A DNA stretch of 15,988 nucleotides from DASUAS01 sp036271015 (GCA_036271015.1 DATBBL010000139.1:1-15988), one strand, 5' to 3'. Shown: positions 7,032 to 13,435, numbered from the stretch's first letter. A program made the numbers and translations. The notes: generated by a model not told the origin, from the sequence alone.

Positions 7032-7883
7032 TCAGAGGGTGGTGGGACGGTTCACGAACCGGCGGGCCGACGGCGACCAGAACCAGCCTCCGCCGGCCTT
7101 GGTCCCACCGTCGGTCGGGATGTTGTGCCCGGTCACGAAGCTCGACAGGTCGGACGCGAGGAACAGCGCGGCCCGCGCCTGGTCCTCGGGCCAGCCGAGG
7201 CGACCGACCGGAGCCCACGACTCCCACAGCGAGTCGTACTCGCTGACCGGCGCGTAGTCGACCTGCGGCGACTGCGTGAGGTCGGGGCCGATCCCGTTGA
7301 CGCGGATGCCGTGGCGGCCCTGCTCGACGGCGAGGCAGGTGGTGAAGTGCGCGACCGCGGCCTTCATCGCGCCGTACACCGGCTCCCCCGGGTACCCGCG
7401 GAGGCCTTCGACCGAGTGCACGTTGACGATGGAACCACCGCCGCGCTCGATCATCGGGTCGAGGAATGCGCGGGTCACCGTGAAGAAGTGGCGCAGGTTG
7501 ATCTGGTACATCGCGTCCCACGACTCCGGTGTCGACCTCGCGAACCGCACGAGCGGCCGATAGTCGCCGACGTTGTTGACCAGTACGTCGACGCCGCCCT
7601 GCTCGGTGACGACCGTCTCGGCGAAGCTCGCGACCTCGTCGTCGACCCGCACATCGACCACGTGTGCACACGCGGTACCGCCGGCGTCGGTGATCTCGGC
7701 CTGCTTGCGCTCGGCGCGCTCGGGATCGATCTCGGCGATCTCGACCTTGGCGCCGTGCTCGGCGAACAACCGTGAGATCGCACCGCCGATGCCATCGCCA
7801 CCTCCGGTGACGACGGCGACCTTGCCGTCGAGCAGCTTGGTCCAGTCGGGGATGACGGGGACGTCCGTGGGTTCCTGAGCCAT
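7032..7883 (-). CDS. SDR family oxidoreductase (second)
   Basis: This 283-residue classical SDR has a 20-residue lead before the Rossmann fold and the cofactor loop TGGGDGIG (26-33). Glu51/Asp53 at the end of beta-2 suggest NAD(H). It also has NNVG (103-106) and the catalytic set Asn129, Ser157, Tyr170 and Lys174 (YGAMK). The C-terminal part FVTGHNIPTDGGTKAGGGW is typical. It would oxidise an alcohol or reduce a ketone; the substrate is unknown. The ATG at 7883 lies 6 nt after the -10 hexamer TACCGT, so the message is probably leaderless. A 40-bp dyad directly upstream suggests repressor control. It is followed on the same strand by the small barrel-protein gene and is divergent from the AhpD/CMD-like gene. 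Confidence 0.9.
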   Translation of the reverse strand: MAQEPTDVPVIPDWTKLLDGKVAVVTGGGDGIGGAISRLFAEHGAKVEIAEIDPERAERKQAEITDAGGTACAHVVDVRVDDEVASFAETVVTEQGGVDVLVNNVGDYRPLVRFARSTPESWDAMYQINLRHFFTVTRAFLDPMIERGGGSIVNVHSVEGLRGYPGEPVYGAMKAAVAHFTTCLAVEQGRHGIRVNGIGPDLTQSPQVDYAPVSEYDSLWESWAPVGRLGWPEDQARAALFLASDLSSFVTGHNIPTDGGTKAGGGWFWSPSARRFVNRPTTL

Positions 7884-7889
7884 GCCGGG

Positions 7890-7895
7890 ACGGTA
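7890..7895 (-). promoter_or_regulatory. -10 element, leaderless promoter of the second SDR
   Basis: On the minus strand TACCGT ends 6 nt before the ATG at 7883. The -35 region falls inside the dyad at 7903-7942, so a protein bound there would block RNA polymerase. Confidence 0.5.
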
Positions 7896-7902
7896 CCGCG
7901 AA

Positions 7903-7942
7903 ACGATCCGGATCCCTCGGGGGCCAGAGGGAGCCGGATCGT
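7903..7942 (-). promoter_or_regulatory. 40-bp imperfect dyad, candidate operator of the SDR operon
   Basis: ACGATCCGG (7903-7911) pairs with CCGGATCGT (7934-7942), and TCCCTC (7913-7918) with GAGGGA (7927-7932). One mismatched position separates the two stem parts, and the centre is 8 nt. It covers the expected -35 region of the minus-strand promoter at 7890. A dimeric repressor (TetR- or GntR-like) is the simplest reading. No regulator gene is next to it in this window. Confidence 0.5.
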
Positions 7943-7956
7943 CTCGGCGGGGCGGG

Positions 7957-7976
7957 TTCGGAAGGGGCGTTCCGAA
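7957..7976. promoter_or_regulatory. 20-bp inverted repeat, second candidate operator
   Basis: TTCGGAA (7957-7963) and TTCCGAA (7970-7976) are perfect 7-bp inverted arms around GGGGCG. The site lies in the divergent region between the SDR (-) and the AhpD/CMD-like gene (+), only 14 bp from the larger dyad, but its sequence differs from that dyad. Confidence 0.35.
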
Positions 7977-8065
7977 GGGGCTTGCTGATCAGAGCATCGT
8001 CCGTCTCGAGCCCGCGCTCGATCCAAGGGATGGCAAGGAAAGGCAAAGGAACGGTGAAGGGCGGC

Positions 8066-8083
8066 GCGGGCACGTTTGCCCGC
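8066..8083. other. Perfect 7-bp stem-loop upstream of the AhpD/CMD-like gene
   Basis: GCGGGCA and TGCCCGC flank the tetraloop CGTT. It lies 63 nt before the ATG at 8146, within what is probably the promoter region or leader of that gene. Its role is unknown; it could be an operator or a leader hairpin. No clear TANNNT element is seen downstream of it (the closest is TATCGC at 8103). Confidence 0.35.
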
Positions 8084-8145
8084 CCGCGGGGGCCTGCGCC
8101 AGTATCGCCCGCGCCGTCACCGCGGTTGCGCAGGGAGGTCGTCGG

Positions 8146-8727
8146 ATGGCACGCATCGCAGCGGTCGAGATCCCGGGCATCGATCCGAGAGGCCTCGATC
8201 AGGCCCAGCGGGTGCAGCTGGGCGTCGGTGGCATCATCGCCCATCGCCCCGAGATCGCGGCCGCGTTGGGCTCGGTGACCGACGCCATCAACCACCAGGG
8301 CACGCTCCCGCGCCGACTGGTCGAGCTCATCCGGCTCCGCATCGCGTTCCACAACCAGTGCCGCAGCTGCATGGCGATCCGCTACGACGAGGCGGTGCAG
8401 GACGGCGTCACCGAGACGCTCGTCTGCTCGCTCGAGCGCCCCGCCGACGCCGACGACCTCACCGACGCCGAGCGCGCCGCGCTGCGGTTCGCCGACCTGT
8501 TCGCCACCAACCACCTGGCCATCGACGACGCGGTCTACGACGACCTCCGGCAGCACTTCACCGAAGGCGAGCTGGTCGAGATCGGGTTGAACTGCGCCAT
8601 CGACGTCGGCGTGGGCCGGCTGACCGCCACCTGGGACGTCACCGACGATCTGCCCGACGACTTCCGTCTCTCCTACACCGAGACCGCGACGCCCTGGAAC
8701 GCCGCATCGCCTCTGATCGTCGGTTGA
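8146..8727 (+). CDS. Carboxymuconolactone decarboxylase/AhpD-like protein
   Basis: This 193-residue protein has the core helix segment of the CMD/AhpD family: VELIRLRIAFHNQ followed by CRSC. By comparison with Mycobacterium tuberculosis AhpD (Glu118, Cys130, Cys133, His137), Glu60, Cys72 and Cys75 are present at matching spacing, but the histidine position is Arg79. The CxxC pair suggests a thiol-dependent peroxidase or disulfide function; without the proton-relay histidine the activity may differ. The ATG at 8146 has a strong ribosome site (GGGAGG, 7 nt upstream), and no family-like sequence precedes it although the frame is open. It is divergent from the second SDR, with shared regulatory DNA between them. 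The promoter of the next gene starts inside its last codons. Confidence 0.85.
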   Translation: MARIAAVEIPGIDPRGLDQAQRVQLGVGGIIAHRPEIAAALGSVTDAINHQGTLPRRLVELIRLRIAFHNQCRSCMAIRYDEAVQDGVTETLVCSLERPADADDLTDAERAALRFADLFATNHLAIDDAVYDDLRQHFTEGELVEIGLNCAIDVGVGRLTATWDVTDDLPDDFRLSYTETATPWNAASPLIVG

Positions 8728-8751
8728 CGAGCCCGTCGGGGTCGGTACCGT
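8724..8751 (+). promoter_or_regulatory. Promoter of the 8779 gene (TTGACG-N16-TACCGT)
   Basis: TTGACG (8724-8729) and TACCGT (8746-8751) with a 16-bp spacer form one of the two best -35/-10 pairs in the window. The -35 overlaps the stop codon of the preceding gene. Transcription would start near 8758, leaving a leader of about 20 nt with GGAG as ribosome site. Confidence 0.6.
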
Positions 8752-8778
8752 CACGGCACTCTCGAGACTGGAGCGAGC

Positions 8779-9264
8779 ATGCCGAACTGGGCGGAGCAGG
8801 TCACCGCGATCGCCACCGTCGTCCTCGCGATCGGCGCGGTCGGTGCGATCGGCGCCGCGATCTTCGCCGGCCAACAGGTGCGCGAGGCCCGCATCGGTCG
8901 CCAGGCGGAGGTGGCGGCGGACTTCTTCCGACGCTGGAGCGACGACGACATGGTGGAGACCCGCCGCCTGGTCGCGTCGTACGCGTCGCCGGACGCACTG
9001 CGCGACGCGCTGCTGCGGCACGTCGCCGCCAACGACACCGAGGCGTACGTGCTCTTCCGTGAGCTCGACTACTTCGAGCAGCTCGGCGCGATGGAGCAGC
9101 ACGGCGGCTTCGACTTCGAGCTGGTGCGCCTGCTGCTCGGCCACCGGCTGATCGACCGGTGGGAGCTCTGGCGGCCGTCGATCGACGCGTTGGGTGGGCC
9201 GCAGGTCTACCCGTTGTTCGACCACCTGGCGCGCAAGATGCAGCAGGCCCTCGCGGCCGGCTGA
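8779..9264 (+). CDS. One-TM protein of unknown function (DUF4760-like)
   Basis: The 161-residue product has a single N-terminal hydrophobic segment (about 9-30) ending in GQQVREARIGRQ, then a soluble, helix-rich domain with conserved-looking FRRWSDDDM, ELDYFEQLG and LLLGHRLIDRWELW segments. This layout resembles the DUF4760 family of small membrane-anchored proteins, for which no activity is established as far as I know. The ATG at 8779 is preceded by GGAG and by a good promoter. It converges with the ABC permease gene, with 15 nt between the stop codons. The membrane anchor is clear; the family assignment is from memory of the pattern and moderate only. Confidence 0.75.
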   Translation: MPNWAEQVTAIATVVLAIGAVGAIGAAIFAGQQVREARIGRQAEVAADFFRRWSDDDMVETRRLVASYASPDALRDALLRHVAANDTEAYVLFRELDYFEQLGAMEQHGGFDFELVRLLLGHRLIDRWELWRPSIDALGGPQVYPLFDHLARKMQQALAAG

Positions 9265-9279
9265 CGCGGCCGTTCCCGC

Positions 9280-10062
9280 TCAGGCCCGGAGGTCCCGCCG
9301 GCGGAGGCCCGCGACCGCGACGACGGTGAACACGATGGCCGCCAAGCCGAGGACCACGAGCCCGCCGACGTCGACGCCGTTCGTGAGCGGGTCGTGGCCC
9401 GAGTAGTAGTAGAAGGGCGAGAGGTACTTCAACCAGTCGAGCCCGTCGACGAGCGGCGCGAAGCCGTTGATCAGGAACCCCACCACCGCGAACGCGCCGG
9501 CGCCGCCCGCGGCGACCGCCTTCAATCCGGTGAGCGCGGCCAGTGCGAGCGCGAGCGCGCCGATGGCGAACCCGAAGAACGCGAGCTGCAATGTCATGGC
9601 GCTGAGGTTTCCGGCCGAGATCCCGCCGCCGGCCACCGCGACCCCCGCGAGCAGTCCGATCCACGTGCCGACCGCGACGATCACGACGACCGTCGCGACC
9701 GCGCCCGCCTTCGCGAGCACGAGTCGTCCGCGTTCGATCGGGTGCGCGAGGACGAGCGCGAGGATGCCGCCCTCTTCTTCGCCGGCGGTGATCGCGACCG
9801 CGGCCGCGATCCCGGAGGCCGCGATCACGAGCGGTCCGTAGATCGCGCCGATCTCGCTGCGCATCCAGCCGGTGATCGTGCTGTAGTCGGCACCCCCGAG
9901 CAGGTTGGCGACGCCCTCCGGCACATGGAGCTTGCCGATGCTGTCACCGACGGACGGGAAGAGCGCGCCGACCATCAGGATCACCGCCGCCATGCCCACA
10001 GCCGCGAGGCACGCGCTCAGCGCACGGAGGCGCAAGGCCATGGCGAACACGGCGCGGCTCAC
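9280..10062 (-). CDS. ABC-2 type transporter permease
   Basis: This 260-residue membrane protein has about six hydrophobic segments (near 14-34, 74-94, 116-146, 157-178, 182-200 and 233-253). The cytoplasmic loop TAGEEEGGILALVLAHPIERGRLV between the second and third is the pattern by which ABC-2 permeases contact their ATPase. Such pairs export drugs, lipids or peptides. The GTG start at 10062 overlaps the ATPase stop as GTGA, which implies translational coupling. The permease frame is intact, but its partner ATPase is broken, so the system is probably inactive unless another ATPase replaces it. The substrate is not predictable. Confidence 0.88.
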   Translation of the reverse strand: MSRAVFAMALRLRALSACLAAVGMAAVILMVGALFPSVGDSIGKLHVPEGVANLLGGADYSTITGWMRSEIGAIYGPLVIAASGIAAAVAITAGEEEGGILALVLAHPIERGRLVLAKAGAVATVVVIVAVGTWIGLLAGVAVAGGGISAGNLSAMTLQLAFFGFAIGALALALAALTGLKAVAAGGAGAFAVVGFLINGFAPLVDGLDWLKYLSPFYYYSGHDPLTNGVDVGGLVVLGLAAIVFTVVAVAGLRRRDLRA

Positions 10063-10792
10063 GTCGAGCCCTCGTCGCGGTAGAAGCGCAGGAAGACCTC
10101 CTCGAGGTCCGCCTCGCGACTGCGGATCGATTGCACGTCGTAGGCGGCGATGGTCTTGACGATCGGGTCGGCCGCGCCTTCGAACGCCACGACGAGGTGC
10201 TGACCATCGGCCTGTACCTCCTGCACGCCGGGAAGGTGGCGAAGGGCGTCGGCTGGCGGGGGCGTCCCGTCGAACTCGACCTCGAGGCGCTGGACCGCGA
10301 CGTCCCGGAGGTGTTCGAGCGTGTCGACCACCACGAGAGCTCGGGCTCGTGCATGAACGCTTGCACGAGACCGAGCTTCTGCCGGTTGCCGGTCGACAGC
10401 TCGCGCACCGGCCGGTCGAGCGGCGCGTCGAAGCGCGCCGCGAGCTCGTCCCGGACGCGCCGGTCGACGCCGCCGCGCAGCTCGCCGAAGAAGTCGAGGA
10501 TGGTCGCGCCGGTCAGCCGCGGGTAGAGCTCGAGGTCACCGGGGAGGAAGCCCACCCGGCGGCGGATCTCCAGGCTCTCCGTGCGGGTGTCGAGGCCGAG
10601 CACGGTTGCCGAGCCGGACGTCGGCCGGATGAGGTCGAGGAGCAGGCGCATCGCGGTCGACTTCCCGGCGCCGTTCGGACCGAGGAACCCGAACACCTCG
10701 CCGCGTTCCACGTCGAGGTCCAGCTCGAACAGGCCGTGCCCCTGGCCGAAGTCCTTCGAAAGGCCGTTGGTGCGGATGGCGGTGTCGGGCAC
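10059..10792 (-). pseudogene. ABC transporter ATPase with internal deletion and frameshift
   Basis: The first 152 codons from the GTG at 10792 encode a normal ABC-2 exporter ATPase start: Walker A GPNGAGKST (38-46) and signature LSTGN (132-136), ending in AFMHEPEL at about 10337. The frame then runs into unrelated sequence. A different frame from about 10334 to 10059 (VVVDTLEHLRDVAVQRLEVEF to LEEVFLRFYRDEGST) encodes the normal C-terminal part. Walker B (LDEP), the D-loop and the H-loop histidine, which should lie between them, are absent. About 55-60 residues are missing, with a net loss not divisible by three. The gene cannot make an active ATPase as written. Either it is a real pseudogene or the assembly lost about 170 bp. 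Confidence 0.88.
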
Positions 10793-10798
10793 CGAACC

Positions 10799-10804
10799 AC
10801 GCTA
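10799..10804 (-). promoter_or_regulatory. -10 element, leaderless promoter of the ABC genes
   Basis: TAGCGT on the minus strand ends 6 nt before the GTG at 10792. The gap matches tatA, the monooxygenase and the second SDR. No ribosome site is present. Confidence 0.45.
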
Positions 10805-10818
10805 CGCCGGGCGCACGA

Positions 10819-10841
10819 AGCCCCGGCACGGGGCCGGGGCT
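10819..10841 (-). terminator. Hairpin terminator after the CDF transporter gene
   Basis: AGCCCCGGC (10819-10827) and GCCGGGGCT (10833-10841) form a perfect 9-bp GC-rich stem with a 5-nt loop, 40 nt after the CDF stop codon. On the minus strand it is followed by TTCGTGC, a weak U tract as is common in high-GC actinobacteria. It separates the CDF gene from the ABC promoter. Confidence 0.6.
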
Positions 10842-10881
10842 GTCGCGGTGGTGCTCGCCTGTTGGCGCGAGTGTACGCAGG

Positions 10882-11670
10882 TCACTCCACGCGATCGCGC
10901 CGTATCTCGTGCCACGCCTGCCGAGTGATGCGCAGGATGAGGATCGTGATGGCGAGGCCGACGACCGGGTCGGCGCGAGGTATGCCGATCGCCACCGCAG
11001 CGGCGGCGACGACGACGCCGAGCGAGACGAAGCCGTCGATGCGTGCGTGATGGCCGTCGGCGAGCAGCGCCGGGCTGTCGAGTCGTCGGCCGGCGCGGAG
11101 GCGCACGTGTGCGGCCGCCTCGTTCCCGAAGAACCCGATGACTCCGGCGATCGCCAGTGCGGCGAGGTGGTCGGGTGGCCGCGGTTCGAGCAGACGGTCG
11201 ACGGCTTCGACGCCGGCCACCATCGCGGAGGCGAAGATCGTGGCCACGACTGCATAGCCGGCCCACCGCTCGCCGCGTCGGCTGCGGAGAAAGAACGCGA
11301 TCCCGAGGGGGATGGCGGTGAGGGCGTCACCGCCGTTGTGGATCAGGTCGGCGAGGAGCGCGACCGATCCGCCGGCGACGAACACGACCGCCTGGATGGC
11401 GGCGGTGACGGCCAGGACCCCGAGGCTGAGCGCCACCGCACGCAGGCCGGCGCGCGACCGGATGATCGCCGGCTCGACCAGTCCGTGGCTGTGCCCGTGG
11501 TCGGGCGCCACCGGGTGTGCGTGCTCGTGCGGGTGCGGGTGCTCGTGCCCGTGCCGCTGGCCGGCGTCGACGTCGGCCGAGCGGAACGGCAGTCGGGGGT
11601 GTCGGTGCGGACCACGGTGCTGGTGCACGTGGGTCCAGCGGCCGTGGCGGTGCTCGAGCGCACAGGTCAC
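10882..11670 (-). CDS. Cation diffusion facilitator (CDF) metal transporter, His-rich N-terminus
   Basis: This 262-residue membrane antiporter probably exports Zn2+, Co2+ or a similar divalent metal in exchange for protons. Both metal-site motifs are present: HNGGD (His111/Asp115) in the second membrane helix and HARID (His208/Asp212) in the fifth. Six hydrophobic segments lie between about 75 and 248. The N-terminal 62 residues contain 17 histidines, a likely metal-collecting region. The chain stops directly after the sixth helix (ITRQAWHEIRRDRVE), so the usual cytoplasmic C-terminal dimer domain of about 80-90 residues is absent. The GTG at 11670 has a strong ribosome site (GGAGGAG, 8 nt upstream). 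The gene is monocistronic, with a terminator at 10819-10841, and divergent from the acyltransferase. Confidence 0.9.
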   Translation of the reverse strand: MTCALEHRHGRWTHVHQHRGPHRHPRLPFRSADVDAGQRHGHEHPHPHEHAHPVAPDHGHSHGLVEPAIIRSRAGLRAVALSLGVLAVTAAIQAVVFVAGGSVALLADLIHNGGDALTAIPLGIAFFLRSRRGERWAGYAVVATIFASAMVAGVEAVDRLLEPRPPDHLAALAIAGVIGFFGNEAAAHVRLRAGRRLDSPALLADGHHARIDGFVSLGVVVAAAAVAIGIPRADPVVGLAITILILRITRQAWHEIRRDRVE

Positions 11671-11718
11671 GGGCGGTGCTCCTCCGGTCGGGGTCGGGCC
11701 CGCCAGCCGTCGACACCG

Positions 11719-11724
11719 ACAGTA
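11719..11724 (-). promoter_or_regulatory. Possible -10 element of the CDF gene
   Basis: TACTGT on the minus strand lies 48 nt before the GTG and would give a leader of about 40 nt holding the ribosome site. There is no good -35. On the plus strand TAGTAT at 11747-11752 could serve the acyltransferase with a leader of about 125 nt, which is less convincing. Confidence 0.3.
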
Positions 11725-11882
11725 GGGCGGGGATGACCACTCTGTGTAGTATTTCGACCACCAGTCACGAATGGGGTCGGCGCCGCGCGTTGACCGTCCA
11801 GGTCCCAGCGGGCGATCTCCGACGTCGAGCGCGCACCGGGGCTGGGCACCGCGGTTCGCGAACGTACGGGGGCAAGGTCACG

Positions 11883-12500
11883 GTGGAGACGGGGCAGGAG
11901 AACGGGCCGGGAGCAGACTGCGAGGTGCGGGCCGGCGGGCGGGCTCCGGACTGGCTCGACTCGGCGCGCAAGGCGGTCCGCTTCGCCCACGCGCGGGCGC
12001 TGTTCGCGCTGCACGCGGTGTCGGTCGGCCCGCTGCCCCAGGTGTATGGACGGGTCGGGTTGCGGTGCCAGGGCGAGCTGCGGATCGGGGAACGACTCGT
12101 GATCGACGGATGGCCGCTCGCCACCAAGATCTCGGTCGGGCGTGAGGGGCGGTTGGTCGTCGGCGACCGCGCGTTCATCAACTACGGCGTCGACATCAAC
12201 GCGCAGTCGAGCATCGTCATCGGCGACAACGTCCGCATCGGCCCGCTGGTCAGCATCGTCGACGACGCGATGCACGAGGTGACGCCCGGTCAGCGCCGAC
12301 GCGCGCCCATCACGGTCGGGGACAACGTCTGGATCGGCCGTGGCGCGGCGATCGGTCCTGGGGTCACGATCGGGGACCACGCCGTCATCGGCACCAACAG
12401 CGTCGTCACGCGCGACGTGGCCGCGGCGACGGTGGTCGGCGGATCCCCCGCCACGCACATCCGCGACATCGACGTGCCCGCGGACTGGCGGCGGCGCTAG
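11883..12500 (+). CDS. Left-handed beta-helix acyltransferase (hexapeptide repeat)
   Basis: The 205-residue product carries hexapeptide repeats from about 66 to 185 (for example IVIGDNVRIGPLV, ITVGDNVWIGRGA and VTIGDHAVIGTNS). This is the left-handed beta-helix of trimeric O- or N-acyltransferases related to maltose O-acetyltransferase and WcaF. His131, in the DDAMHEV loop, is the expected catalytic base. The C-terminal VVGGSPATHIRD is the usual end of the domain. It probably transfers an acetyl group from acetyl-CoA to a sugar in a surface polysaccharide or nodulation-factor-like molecule. The start is uncertain: GTG 11883 fits the family length and leaves a short helical lead (about 20-55). 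The frame is open further upstream, but that sequence looks non-coding. The next gene begins 9 nt after the stop, so the two are probably co-transcribed. Confidence 0.87.
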   Translation: METGQENGPGADCEVRAGGRAPDWLDSARKAVRFAHARALFALHAVSVGPLPQVYGRVGLRCQGELRIGERLVIDGWPLATKISVGREGRLVVGDRAFINYGVDINAQSSIVIGDNVRIGPLVSIVDDAMHEVTPGQRRRAPITVGDNVWIGRGAAIGPGVTIGDHAVIGTNSVVTRDVAAATVVGGSPATHIRDIDVPADWRRR

Positions 12501-12509
12501 GTCGTCGCG

Positions 12510-13289
12510 ATGGTTCGCGACCGAGGTGGGCAACGCCGGCGCCACGACGCGGACGCGGGGGGTGATCGCGAGGCGCTCGCGGCCAAGGCCGCGTTGCGGG
12601 AGCGGATCTGGGCGGACCTCGACCGGCCCGGTGTCGCCCGGTTCCCGAAGCCGGCCAATCGGATCCCGAACTTCGTGGGCGCGGAAGCCGCGGCGCGGCG
12701 GCTGGCCGACACGGACGAGTGGGCGGGGGCATCGACCTTGAAGTCGAACCCCGACTCGCCGCAGTGGGCGGTGCGTCAGCTCGCGCTCCGGGACGGCAAG
12801 GTCGTGTACATGGCGGTCCCCCGGCTCGCCGAGCACGATCCCTACTTCCTCCTGGACCCGGAGCACCTCGCCGACGATCCGCGGACCGCCAGCTCGATCA
12901 AGGGCGCAACGCGCAGCGCGCGCACGGTCGACGTCGACGAGCTCGAGCCGGTGGGCCTCGTCGTCACCGGCTGTGTCGGCGTCGACGAGGCGGGCGCTCG
13001 GCTCGGCAAGGGCGGTGGCTTCAGCGACCTCGAGCTCGCGGTCGCCGCGGAAGCGGGCCTGGTGGACGCGGACACCGTCGTCGTCACGACGGTGCACGAG
13101 CGGCAGGTGCTCCCACGCGGCGACGTGCCCACGACGGATCACGATCTCCACGTCGACATGATCGTCACGCCCGAGCGTGTGCTGCGATGCCCGCGCCCGC
13201 GCGGCTGGACGCTGCCGCACATCCGCTGGGAGGACCTCACCGAGGAGAAGATCGCGGCGATCCCGTTGCTCGGACGACTCCGGAGCTGA
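12510..13289 (+). CDS. 5-formyltetrahydrofolate cyclo-ligase family protein
   Basis: This 259-residue protein resembles the MTHFS family, whose members convert 5-formyl-THF to 5,10-methenyl-THF with ATP. Matching segments are ALRERIW (28-34), GVARFPKPANRIPNF (41-55), KSNPDSPQWAVRQLALRDGKVVYMAVP (78-104) and the nucleotide-binding stretch ARLGKGGGFSDLE (163-175). It is longer than the usual bacterial enzyme (about 180-200 residues) and belongs to the longer form seen in archaea, actinobacteria and animal MTHFSD-like proteins, where cyclo-ligase activity is not proven. ATG 12510 is 9 nt after the acyltransferase stop and has no ribosome site, so coupling is likely. Its first 20 residues are poor in family-like sequence, so a later TTG start is possible. 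A hairpin terminator follows within 40 nt. Confidence 0.85.
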   Translation: MVRDRGGQRRRHDADAGGDREALAAKAALRERIWADLDRPGVARFPKPANRIPNFVGAEAAARRLADTDEWAGASTLKSNPDSPQWAVRQLALRDGKVVYMAVPRLAEHDPYFLLDPEHLADDPRTASSIKGATRSARTVDVDELEPVGLVVTGCVGVDEAGARLGKGGGFSDLELAVAAEAGLVDADTVVVTTVHERQVLPRGDVPTTDHDLHVDMIVTPERVLRCPRPRGWTLPHIRWEDLTEEKIAAIPLLGRLRS

Positions 13290-13318
13290 TCACCGGGCCG
13301 CTCGCCGGCGCGCGTCGA

Positions 13319-13435
13319 GCGCGAAGAACCGGCCGGGTTGCGGGCCGGCCGGTCCTTGCGTCCCGCCCCAGGGCCGAGCGGTGCTCGTTTTCGCGAACGC
13401 TGACTTCGCGTCCGAGCACGCGTCCCTAGTCGGAC
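13319..13435 (-). ncRNA. Speculative small RNA, unit 1
   Basis: On the minus strand TAGAGT (complement of 13442-13447), with a poor -35 (TGGTGA) 17 bp before it, could start an RNA near 13435. The RNA would contain a two-part hairpin: GTGCTCG/CGAGCAC (13381-13387 with 13413-13419) enclosing CGCGAA/TTCGCG. It would end at the hairpin 13324-13357 with the tail TTCTTCGCGC. No start codon with a ribosome site is seen. The evidence is structural only. Confidence 0.2.
13324..13357. terminator. Terminator hairpin after the cyclo-ligase-like gene, probably bidirectional
   Basis: ACCGGCCG (13328-13335) pairs with CGGCCGGT (13346-13353); one mismatch further out, AAG pairs with CTT. It starts 35 nt after the stop codon at 13289. 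The plus-strand tail is CCTTGCGTCC, the minus-strand tail TTCTTCGCGC. The left arm belongs to a 17-bp sequence repeated exactly at 13523-13539. Confidence 0.6.

Noticed and set aside
7982..8278. Plus-strand open frame starting with a Lys/Gly-rich segment (MARKGKG...)
   Set aside because: It overlaps the AhpD-like gene in another frame, and most of its sequence is the shadow of that gene; no ribosome site of note.
6637..9225. 862-codon minus-strand open frame
   Set aside because: Only its last 101 codons (6637-6942) look like a real protein with a ribosome site. The rest is antisense to the second SDR's surroundings, the AhpD-like gene and the one-TM gene.
11667..13220. 517-codon minus-strand open frame opposite the acyltransferase and cyclo-ligase genes
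   Set aside because: Antisense to two genes with strong family motifs; the translation shows no recognisable domain and has the biased composition of shadow frames.
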